From assembly GCA_016926315.1 (NCBI GenBank), contig JAFGOU010000278.1:1-8764 (forward strand): 8,764 nt of DNA, in the 5' to 3' direction. The stretch comes from Chitinispirillaceae bacterium. Its GTDB lineage: Bacteria; Fibrobacterota; Chitinivibrionia; Chitinivibrionales; Chitinispirillaceae. A program made the translations under genes and the position numbers. Shown piece by piece: positions 1 through 7,743 of this stretch. Below the pieces are notes generated by a model. The model was not told the origin of the DNA and did no database searches. It saw only the letters and a program-made list of their open reading frames with translations. Within the stretch, counting starts at the first letter, position 1. Each line of letters begins with the position of its first letter.

Positions 1-1142
1 AGGCCATGATCGACCCGCCGCGGCGCGAGGCCGCCGAGGCCGTGACCCGCTGCCGTCAGGCGGGCATCCGCGTGAAGATGATCACCGGCGATCACGCCAC
101 CACCGCGGCAGCCATCGCCAGGGAGATCGGCATCGTCGACAAGAGCGAGACGAGCGCGCCCCAGACGCTGACCGGACGGGCCATCGAGCAGCTGGACGAC
201 GACGCGCTCGTGGCCGCGGCCGATCGCGTGGACATCTTCGCCCGGGTCACGCCGGAGAGCAAGCTCCGCCTCGTGCGCGCCCTTCGATCCCTCGGGCACG
301 TGGTGGCCATGACCGGCGACGGCGTGAACGACGCCCCGGCGCTCCGCCACGCCGATATCGGGGTGGCCATGGCCATCACCGGCACCGAGGTGGCCCGGAA
401 CGCCGCGGACATGATCCTCACCGACGACAACTTCGCCACCATCAAGGCCGCGGTGGAGGAGGGAAGGGGGGTCTACGACAACCTGGTGAAATTCATCACC
501 TGGACCCTGCCCACCAATTTCGGCGAAGGACTGGTGATCCTCGCCGCGATCGTCGCAGGAACCACCCTGCCGATCTCGCCGGTGCAGATCCTCTGGATCA
601 ACATGACCACGGCCGTGGCGCTCGGACTCATGCTCGCGTTCGAGCCCAAGGAGCCGGGAATCATGAGCCGGCCACCACGCAAGCCTTCGCAGCCGGTGCT
701 TACCGGCCGGCTGATCGTGCGTATCATCATGGTGGGCACGCTGCTGCTGGCCGGCGCCTTCGGCCTGTTCGAATGGGCGCAGCAGAGCGGCAGGGGCGAC
801 GGTACCGCACGCACCATCGCGGTGAACGTGTTCGTCATGGGCGAGCTCTTTTTCCTGTTCAACTGCCGGTCGCTCCACTACTCGATGTTCAGGATCGGCC
901 TGTTCACCAATCCGTTCATCATCATCGGCGTGAGTACCATGGTCGTGCTGCAGCTACTGTTTACCTATGCGCCATTCATGAACGCGGCGTTCGGGAGCCG
1001 GCCCATTGCCCTCTCCGACTGGCTTCTCTGCATCGGCGTGGGCCTGGTGATCTACCTGGTGATGGAAGCGGAAAAAAAGGTCAACCCGTTCAGGCTGAAT
1101 CTGAGCGGAAGGAGGAACGGGGCGCCGGTATCCAGGAATTAA
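1..1142 (+). CDS. Cation-transporting P-type ATPase, CtpF/P2A-like, C-terminal part (5' end outside window)
   Basis: This is the C-terminal part of an inner-membrane pump that moves cations using ATP and an aspartyl-phosphate intermediate. The reading frame is open from the first full codon (position 3), and the DKTGT phosphorylation site must lie upstream. The family is usually about 900 residues, so roughly 500 are missing. Counting from the ATG at 6 (internal, not the true start), TGDH is at residues 27-30 and the hinge motif TGDGVNDAPAL at 103-113. A membrane domain of about six helices follows (about 160 to 355). The M5 segment keeps N171 and E174 (PTNFGEG), equivalent to the SERCA Ca2+ ligands. 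M6 reads ILWINMTTAVALG: N199 and T202 are kept, but the usual Asp next to them is Ala203. The run through LMLAFEPKEPGIM resembles mycobacterial CtpF. The family call is firm; the transported ion is not known. The gene ends in TAA, overlapping the convergent lipM by 4 bp. Confidence 0.93.
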   Translation, partial: AMIDPPRREAAEAVTRCRQAGIRVKMITGDHATTAAAIAREIGIVDKSETSAPQTLTGRAIEQLDDDALVAAADRVDIFARVTPESKLRLVRALRSLGHVVAMTGDGVNDAPALRHADIGVAMAITGTEVARNAADMILTDDNFATIKAAVEEGRGVYDNLVKFITWTLPTNFGEGLVILAAIVAGTTLPISPVQILWINMTTAVALGLMLAFEPKEPGIMSRPPRKPSQPVLTGRLIVRIIMVGTLLLAGAFGLFEWAQQSGRGDGTARTIAVNVFVMGELFFLFNCRSLHYSMFRIGLFTNPFIIIGVSTMVVLQLLFTYAPFMNAAFGSRPIALSDWLLCIGVGLVIYLVMEAEKKVNPFRLNLSGRRNGAPVSRN

Positions 1143-1176
1143 AGGGTTTTCAAGAATTCGCTTGAAAACCCGTTAA
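1139..1176 (-). terminator. Hairpin at convergent gene junction, possible intrinsic terminator
   Basis: A perfect 11-bp stem pairs 1144-1154 (GGGTTTTCAAG) with 1161-1171 (CTTGAAAACCC) around a 6-nt loop. It extends by four more pairs (TTAA 1139-1142 with TTAA 1173-1176) past a single A-G mismatch. Read on the minus strand, the core stem is followed by TTTAATT, a fairly U-rich tract that contains the lipM stop codon, so termination of lipM is plausible. Read on the plus strand, it sits directly behind the ATPase stop but is followed by GTTAAAAAG, which is a poor U tract. It is well supported as a structure and only moderately as a terminator. Confidence 0.55.
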
Positions 1177-1945
1177 AAAGCTTCGGGGAACCCCCAATTC
1201 CCGCCAATGAGTAATCCGGTGTTTCATACCCCAGGGTTTCGGCAAATCCCCTTTTAAGGTGTCGGATAAGGGTATCAGCGTCGATTTCCGGATCAATCTC
1301 CTTTACGCACACGCATTTTTCCTCAAGTTGTTTTATCTGCGCAGCCCTGGTGGGTTCATCCATCCTGCAGAACTCCGGCAGCCGCCTGAAACTGCCGTCG
1401 AGGGGCAGTGACCCGTGCTGCAGCACCGCCCGGTCGGTCCGTTTCTGGGCGGACCCGATGAGTTTTTTCCCATTCACCATGATCTCGTTGCGGTTGGGAG
1501 AGAGAAAACACGGGAGTCTGATCTCGCGCCTGGTAGCGGCATATTCCGCGGCCGAGTCGTGGGTTTCGCAACGTACGCCGGCAAAGGTCAATCCGGTCAT
1601 GAGACAGCGGCTGATGATTGCATAACTTTCGTTGATCGTGCGCCCCATCTCCGGAAGGTCGGCGGGAAAAGCGATCGAATAGGTCAGGTCGTTCCAGTGC
1701 AGGATGGCGCGGCCGCCGGTGGGGCGTTTGACCCAGATGATGCCTGTCGCGGTCATGGCGGCCACATCGAGCAGTGAGTGGGGCTCCTGCATGCAGCCGA
1801 GCGAGACGGCCGGCGGGTCCCATCCGTAAAGGCGCAGAAAAACCGCACCCTCGACCGCCGCGCGATCGAGCAACCGGAGGTCTTGTGCCATGTTGCGCGC
1901 CGCGTCGCCGGGTGCGTCGACAATGATACGGAGCGGTTGCCGCAT
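1139..1945 (-). CDS. lipM: Octanoyltransferase LipM-like / lipoate-protein ligase family
   Basis: This is a cytoplasmic acyltransferase of the biotin/lipoate ligase fold (268 residues). LipM moves octanoyl from octanoyl-ACP to a lysine of a lipoyl domain (GcvH in Bacillus), the first step of protein lipoylation before sulfur insertion by LipA. The substrate-pocket motif RPTGGRAILH is at residues 74-83, and the conserved lysine is Lys161 in NGKKLIGSAQ. Cys146 in LPCFLSP lines up with the catalytic cysteine of LipM enzymes, which lipoate-activating LplA ligases lack there; this favours octanoyltransferase. ILQHGS-type spacing after the lysine is also kept (VLQHGSLPLDG). The length fits LipM and argues against LplA, which carries a longer C-terminal accessory domain. 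The start at 1945 fits the family N-terminus (IIVDAPGDAARNMAQD). No clear Shine-Dalgarno precedes it. It converges on the ATPase gene and diverges from the ROK kinase. A plain lipoate ligase is the alternative. Confidence 0.88.
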   Translation of the reverse strand: MRQPLRIIVDAPGDAARNMAQDLRLLDRAAVEGAVFLRLYGWDPPAVSLGCMQEPHSLLDVAAMTATGIIWVKRPTGGRAILHWNDLTYSIAFPADLPEMGRTINESYAIISRCLMTGLTFAGVRCETHDSAAEYAATRREIRLPCFLSPNRNEIMVNGKKLIGSAQKRTDRAVLQHGSLPLDGSFRRLPEFCRMDEPTRAAQIKQLEEKCVCVKEIDPEIDADTLIRHLKRGFAETLGYETPDYSLAGIGGSPKLFNGFSSEFLKTL

Positions 1946-1991
1946 ACAGCGGAAAATAGGAAAAATCAGGGGCGGATACTAATTTTTTTCC
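1946..1991. promoter_or_regulatory. Short divergent intergenic region between lipM and ROK kinase
   Basis: These 46 bp must hold, or lie next to, the start signals of both divergent genes. On the plus strand GATACT at 1975-1980 resembles a -10 box, but no -35 box is evident at normal spacing. On the minus strand TATTTT (complement of 1953-1958) lies just upstream of the lipM start. Neither start codon has a convincing Shine-Dalgarno; the closest purine run, GGCGG at 1971-1975, is 16 nt from the kinase ATG. Transcripts from either box would have nearly no leader. The promoter assignments are weak. Confidence 0.3.
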
Positions 1992-2966
1992 ATGGAAAGA
2001 ACCGCGATCGGCATAGACATCGGCGGCACGACGATAAAAGGCGCAGTGGTGCACGAAGACGGCCGCTGTTCCCGGGTGGTGCGAGTCCCCACCGCCCCGG
2101 TTACCGACGGCGCGGGAATGGTTGCCGCGCTGCTCAGGATTATCGGAAGCCTTGTCGACCAGGCAGGGCCTGACGCAGGTCTTGCGGGCGTGGGCATCGG
2201 CACGCCGGGATTTGTGGACCCAAACGGCGTGATCGTCGGTAAAGCGGTGAATCTTCCGGGCTGGGAGGGAACCAGGCTTTACGAACCGGTCATGGAGCGG
2301 TTCGGGCTCAAAGCCGTTGCCGCGAACGACGCGACCGCCATGACGCTCGCCGAAGCGCGATTCGGCGCCGGGCGCGGCGTGCGGAACCTTGTCTGTTATG
2401 CGCTCGGGACCGGGGTCGGCGGCGGCATCGTTGCTGACGGCAGATTGTACCTCGGGTCGCGCGGCATGGCCGGGGAGTTCGGTCATGTGTCCATTGATCC
2501 GCAGGGGATTGCGTGCGGCTGCGGGCAGAAGGGTTGTGTGGAGCGCTATGCCTCGGCGCAGGGGATCGTTCATTGGGCGCGCCAGAGGTGCATGGACGAC
2601 GCGGTCGAGGTCACGGAATTTGTGCGCATGGTCAGGGAGGCAGAGGACCACCTGACCGCGCAGCAGGTCTATGACTTCGTGAATCGCGGCGACCCGGTGG
2701 CGCTCCGGGTCAACGAATTTGTCTGTGACAGACTTGCCCGCGCAATAGGCATTACCATCACTACTCTGGCGCCTGATCTAGTCGTGCTGGGGGGCGGGGT
2801 CATGATGGCGGGAGCGGTGATAACGGACACGATCGCGAAATACCTGCCCGGTTATGCGCTTCCTGAACCCCTGGAGCGGTGCGGGCTGACGGTTGCCGCG
2901 CTTGGCGACAATGCCGGGGTGATCGGCGCAGGCGCGCTGGTATTTGAGGATAGTGCCCGTTCATGA
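1992..2966 (+). CDS. ROK-family sugar kinase, probable glucokinase
   Basis: This is a cytoplasmic ATP-dependent sugar kinase, most likely phosphorylating glucose to glucose-6-phosphate for glycolysis. It has 324 residues, the normal length for bacterial ROK glucokinases. The N-terminal phosphate-binding motif DIGGTTIKGAV is at residues 9-19. GIGTPGFVDP (68-77) and NLPGWEG (87-93) follow. Asp113 in NDATA is the expected catalytic base. GTGVGGGIV (139-147) is the second nucleotide loop. The ROK signature region has GEFGH (161-165) with His165 and the zinc cluster Cys175, Cys177, Cys182 (CGCGQKGC), then Glu184, all expected zinc or sugar ligands. VLGGGVMMAG (265-274) is the adenosine motif. No N-terminal helix-turn-helix is present, so it is a kinase and not a ROK repressor. 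Fructokinase, ManNAc or GlcNAc kinase activity cannot be excluded. The start is placed by the family N-terminus, since no good ribosome binding site is visible. Confidence 0.92.
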   Translation: MERTAIGIDIGGTTIKGAVVHEDGRCSRVVRVPTAPVTDGAGMVAALLRIIGSLVDQAGPDAGLAGVGIGTPGFVDPNGVIVGKAVNLPGWEGTRLYEPVMERFGLKAVAANDATAMTLAEARFGAGRGVRNLVCYALGTGVGGGIVADGRLYLGSRGMAGEFGHVSIDPQGIACGCGQKGCVERYASAQGIVHWARQRCMDDAVEVTEFVRMVREAEDHLTAQQVYDFVNRGDPVALRVNEFVCDRLARAIGITITTLAPDLVVLGGGVMMAGAVITDTIAKYLPGYALPEPLERCGLTVAALGDNAGVIGAGALVFEDSARS

Positions 2967-2988
2967 CGCGTGATCGCCAGGCGGGCCG

Positions 2989-3017
2989 TTGCGTTTCATT
3001 TGATACGGTAGTATATT
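2989..3017 (+). promoter_or_regulatory. Predicted sigma70-type promoter of the Xre-RES operon
   Basis: TTGCGT at 2989-2994 and TATATT at 3012-3017 are separated by 17 bp, the ideal spacing; the -10 box matches TATAAT at five of six positions. Transcription would start near 3024, giving a leader of only about 15 nt that begins at the ribosome binding site. The 72-bp gap after the kinase stop separates this unit from the upstream gene. Read by eye only. Confidence 0.5.
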
Positions 3018-3027
3018 TCAGATGAAA
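2994..3027. promoter_or_regulatory. Inverted repeat, candidate antitoxin operator
   Basis: TTTCATTTGA (2994-3003) and TCAGATGAAA (3018-3027) form a 10-bp inverted repeat with one mismatch and a 14-bp spacer. A smaller ATAC/GTAT dyad (3003-3014) lies inside. The repeat covers the promoter spacer, the -10 box and the predicted transcription start, the usual place for an autorepressor of a type II toxin-antitoxin operon. Binding by the downstream Xre-type antitoxin is inferred from family behaviour. Confidence 0.5.
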
Positions 3028-3031
3028 GGAG
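3025..3031 (+). promoter_or_regulatory. Ribosome binding site of the antitoxin gene
   Basis: AAAGGAG with a 7-nt spacer to the ATG at 3039. It is the strongest Shine-Dalgarno in the window and fixes the antitoxin start. It overlaps the right arm of the inverted repeat, so an operator-bound protein and the ribosome site share the same bases. Confidence 0.75.
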
Positions 3032-3038
3032 CATTCCC

Positions 3039-3496
3039 ATGGCACCCACAGCGGCAGTGGCAAAACAGAGGGAACAACGCGGTAATGCCGGCCGATCGGC
3101 AATGGCGCGATTTTCGGAGGGTGCCAGTAAACCCTCATCGATCATCCGTCAGATTAAAACCGGCTATCCGGTAGCGGTATTCGACCATCTGAAAGACGAC
3201 TATGGCGTCAACCTGCAGACCTTGGCGACTATTACCGGCATCTCCCTGCCTACCATTCACCGCCGGAAAAAAGGCTCCGGGCGACTCTCTGCAGTTGAAT
3301 CGGAACGGGTGTTCAGGCTGCAACGACTTTTTACCGTTGCCCTGGAGGTGTTTGAGGACAGAGATTTTGTCCGGTCGTGGTTTACTACGCCACAAAGGGT
3401 TTTTGAAGGCCGGACGCCGCTGGAATATGCCGATACCCAACCCGGCGCCGAGGAGGTGGAGAAAGCGCTCAGGCGCATGGAACACGGCATTACGTT

Positions 3497-3500
<4 letters not shown>
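3039..3500 (+). CDS. Xre/MbcA/ParS-type antitoxin (DUF2384) of a RES toxin module
   Basis: This is the antitoxin of a type II toxin-antitoxin pair (153 residues), expected to bind and block the RES toxin encoded next to it and to repress their shared promoter. Residues 1-40 are polar and basic with no recognised fold. Residues about 45-105 hold an Xre-like helix-turn-helix region (TLATITGISLPTIHRRKKGS, residues 61-80). The C-terminal DUF2384 toxin-binding domain follows, with FTTPQRVFEGRTPLEYADT (115-133) and GAEEVEKALRRMEHGI (136-151), matching the family pattern of a Pro/Gly-rich turn, TPLE, a G-x-x-x-V helix and a closing G-hydrophobic tail. In solved complexes of this family the C-terminus reaches the toxin active site. 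Its stop overlaps the toxin start by ATGA, so the two are translationally coupled. GC is slightly lower than in the upstream genes. Confidence 0.9.
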
Positions 3501-5969
<2,469 letters not shown>

Positions 5970-5972
5970 GGT

Positions 5973-6125
5973 ATGAAAGGTCCGGCAGGGACAAATGTTT
6001 TGAGCGTTGCTTTGCTGTTGGTAACCAGTTGCCAGACGTTTGAGGCGTTCCGCAACGACCTGTTTCGGCCTGATGGTTTTATCAGGGCAGACGTTGAGAT
6101 CCTGTTCGGTTCCGGCGACCGGTAG
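5973..6125 (+). CDS. Probable small lipoprotein, 50 residues
   Basis: This is a short frame read directly from the sequence, beginning with ATG at 5973, 3 bp after the ligA stop, and ending in TAG. GAGG at 5961-5964 gives a ribosome binding site with an 8-nt spacer. The product starts with Lys2, a hydrophobic stretch (VLSVALLLV, residues 9-17) and then VTSC (17-20), which fits a lipoprotein signal peptide with Cys20 as the lipidated residue. The mature part is only 31 residues (QTFEAF, then NDLFRPDGF and DVEILFGSGDR) with mixed charge and no family I recognise. If real, it would be a tiny outer- or inner-membrane-anchored peptide made from the ligA transcript. The n-region carries only one lysine, which is weak. 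It could also be the remnant of a longer gene. Function unknown. Confidence 0.55.
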   Translation: MKGPAGTNVLSVALLLVTSCQTFEAFRNDLFRPDGFIRADVEILFGSGDR

Positions 6126-6174
6126 TATTTTCTAACCTGGAATCTCCGGATAAATCCCGATTACCATTGTTTGC

Positions 6175-6203
6175 TTGACTCAACCAAATAATCCTATTAT
6201 ATT
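6175..6203 (+). promoter_or_regulatory. Predicted sigma70-type promoter of the AAA ATPase gene
   Basis: TTGACT at 6175-6180 and TATATT at 6198-6203 are separated by 17 bp; each box matches consensus at five of six positions. It is the best promoter in the window and lies in an AT-rich 128-bp gap. Transcription from about 6210 gives a leader of roughly 44 nt. It makes the downstream gene an independent unit. Confidence 0.65.
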
Positions 6204-6212
6204 TAGTGTTGT

Positions 6213-6243
6213 TTAGAATCAACGCGCTGATCTTAGTCTCAAC
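6213..6243 (+). repeat. Direct repeat in the leader of the AAA ATPase gene
   Basis: TTAGAATCAAC (6213-6223) and TTAGTCTCAAC (6233-6243) match at 8 of 11 positions and start exactly 20 bp apart, about two helical turns. They lie between the predicted transcription start and the ATG. This could be a pair of protein-binding half-sites or chance. No Shine-Dalgarno is seen before the ATG at 6254. Confidence 0.25.
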
Positions 6244-6253
6244 ACACTGAAAA

Positions 6254-7714
6254 ATGAATAAGATACCAAAAGAACAAGTCCTGAAAAGACTCCTTTCCGA
6301 AAACATGTGGTGGCAAGATGGGTATCAAATATCCAAGTTGTCAATCAGTGGATTCCGTCCACGTCCGTATATCGATTTATTATTGCCGCTGGTTGTTGGC
6401 AAGCAATTCAACCGTGCAATCGTTTTAATGGGACCTCGTCGGGTCGGAAAAACGGTCCTGCTTCACCATGTCATTTCAGCGTTAATTCAAGGGGAGAACC
6501 AGGACCCGAAAAAGATCGGTTTTTTCTCTGTTGATCATCCATTGTATAATGGGCTCTCCCTGGAGGAGTATCTGGCGCTTTTTTCGGAACAGACAGGTAT
6601 TGACTATCGTACCGGAGGTTGCTATTTCTTTTTCGATGAAATCCAGTATCTCAGGGATTGGGAGAAGCAGCTGAAAATTCTTGTCGACCAACTCCCGGGT
6701 GCAAGAATTGTCGTTTCAGGTTCCGCTGCCGCTGCGCTGAAGTTAAAAAGTGATGAATCGGGCGCAGGGAGGTTTACCGATTTTTTATTGCCGCCGCTCA
6801 CGTTTCACGAATTTCTTTACCTGTTGAATCAATCAGACCAGATAACCATCGGACAAGAGACGGATGGGTTTTCATATCACGTTCATGACATTAAAAAAAT
6901 GAACGGGTATTTTATCGATTACCTTAATTTTGGCGGCTACCCGGAGGCGCTCTTTTCCCGGATGATTCAGAAAGATCCCGGAAGGTTTATCAAGAGCGAT
7001 ATCATAGACAAAGTGCTTTTGCGCGACCTTCCCGGCCTCTATGGAATCCACGACATTCAGGAGTTGAATTATCTTTTTACCACACTGGCGTTTAATACCG
7101 CCAATGAGATATCTCTGGAGGGGTTGTCCCAGAATTCCGGTGTGGCGAAAAATACCATCAAGAAATATATTGAATACCTGGAGGCAGCCTTTTTAATCCG
7201 TTCGGTGCACCGTGTCGATCGCAATGCCAAACGGTTTATTCGCGCCAATTTTTTCAAGGTGTATCTGACCAATCCATCGATCCGCTCCGCCCTTTTTTCC
7301 CCGCTGTCGTCGGATGATCAGGCAATCGGTTCGGTGGTGGAGACGGCGATTTTTTCACAATGGTTTCATTACCGGTTACCCCTGCATTATGCCCGCTGGA
7401 ACAGTGGAGAAGTCGATATCGTCGGGTTAGATAACAATCAGAAGGTCAAATGGCTTCTCGAAGTGAAGTGGTCAGACAAGTATTTTGATGTAATCGGCGG
7501 CCTGAAAAATGTCATAGACCTGTGTCATACGCATAATATCAAAAAGGCGATGGTAACGACGATCGCCAAAACAGGAGTCAGGGAAATGCAGAATGTAAGG
7601 GTGCATTTTCTTCCCGCAAGCGTCTATGCTTACATCACAGGGTATAACGCGGTAAAGGGAATTCAACCGCCGGAATTTTTCGGGGAAGTCATTATCGGGA
7701 AACGGATAGATTGA
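6254..7714 (+). CDS. AAA_14 / DUF4143 ATPase with C-terminal PD-(D/E)XK-like motif
   Basis: This is a P-loop ATPase of the widespread AAA_14-DUF4143 family, of unclear cellular role (486 residues, somewhat long for the family). Walker A is GPRRVGKT (60-67). Walker B is YFFFDEI (124-130) with Asp128 and Glu129. A sensor-like VVSGSAA is at 153-159 and the family GRF motif at 172-174, before LLPPLTFHEFLYL. The DUF4143 part has IDKVLLRDLP (251-260) and a winged-helix-like segment (about 286-318, GVAKNTIKKYIEYLEAAFLI). The C-terminus shows Glu363, GEVDIV with Asp388, and LLEVKW with Glu403 and Lys405, the layout of a PD-(D/E)XK nuclease fold; whether it cuts DNA is unknown. Sampled G+C is about 37-48%, below neighbouring genes, suggesting transfer. 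It has its own promoter and no partner gene. It is not the helicase or ligase it might superficially suggest. Confidence 0.88.
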   Translation: MNKIPKEQVLKRLLSENMWWQDGYQISKLSISGFRPRPYIDLLLPLVVGKQFNRAIVLMGPRRVGKTVLLHHVISALIQGENQDPKKIGFFSVDHPLYNGLSLEEYLALFSEQTGIDYRTGGCYFFFDEIQYLRDWEKQLKILVDQLPGARIVVSGSAAAALKLKSDESGAGRFTDFLLPPLTFHEFLYLLNQSDQITIGQETDGFSYHVHDIKKMNGYFIDYLNFGGYPEALFSRMIQKDPGRFIKSDIIDKVLLRDLPGLYGIHDIQELNYLFTTLAFNTANEISLEGLSQNSGVAKNTIKKYIEYLEAAFLIRSVHRVDRNAKRFIRANFFKVYLTNPSIRSALFSPLSSDDQAIGSVVETAIFSQWFHYRLPLHYARWNSGEVDIVGLDNNQKVKWLLEVKWSDKYFDVIGGLKNVIDLCHTHNIKKAMVTTIAKTGVREMQNVRVHFLPASVYAYITGYNAVKGIQPPEFFGEVIIGKRID

Positions 7715-7743
7715 TTTTTTATCAAACCACAGCACACACCACC

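Noticed and set aside
1356..2651. Long minus-strand open frame (431 codons) spanning lipM and the ROK kinase
   Set aside because: Its translation is low-complexity, rich in Arg, His and Pro, with no recognisable motif. It lies antisense to the ROK kinase and in another frame of lipM, both of which carry complete family signatures.
6100..6135. CCGG/CCGG mini-hairpin followed by TAGTATTTT at the lipoprotein stop, considered as the ligA operon terminator
   Set aside because: The stem is only 4 bp with a 3-nt loop and a broken T run. It cannot be supported as a terminator by eye.
7711..7725. TTGAT-TTTTT-ATCAA inverted repeat after the DUF4143 gene, considered as a terminator
   Set aside because: The stem is only 5 bp with a single G-C pair, too weak for an intrinsic terminator; the T run is in the loop rather than after the stem.
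6126..7743. Search for target-site duplication or terminal inverted repeats around the DUF4143 gene
   Set aside because: No matching direct or inverted repeats were seen at the two flanks, so no mobile element boundary is called despite the base-composition shift.
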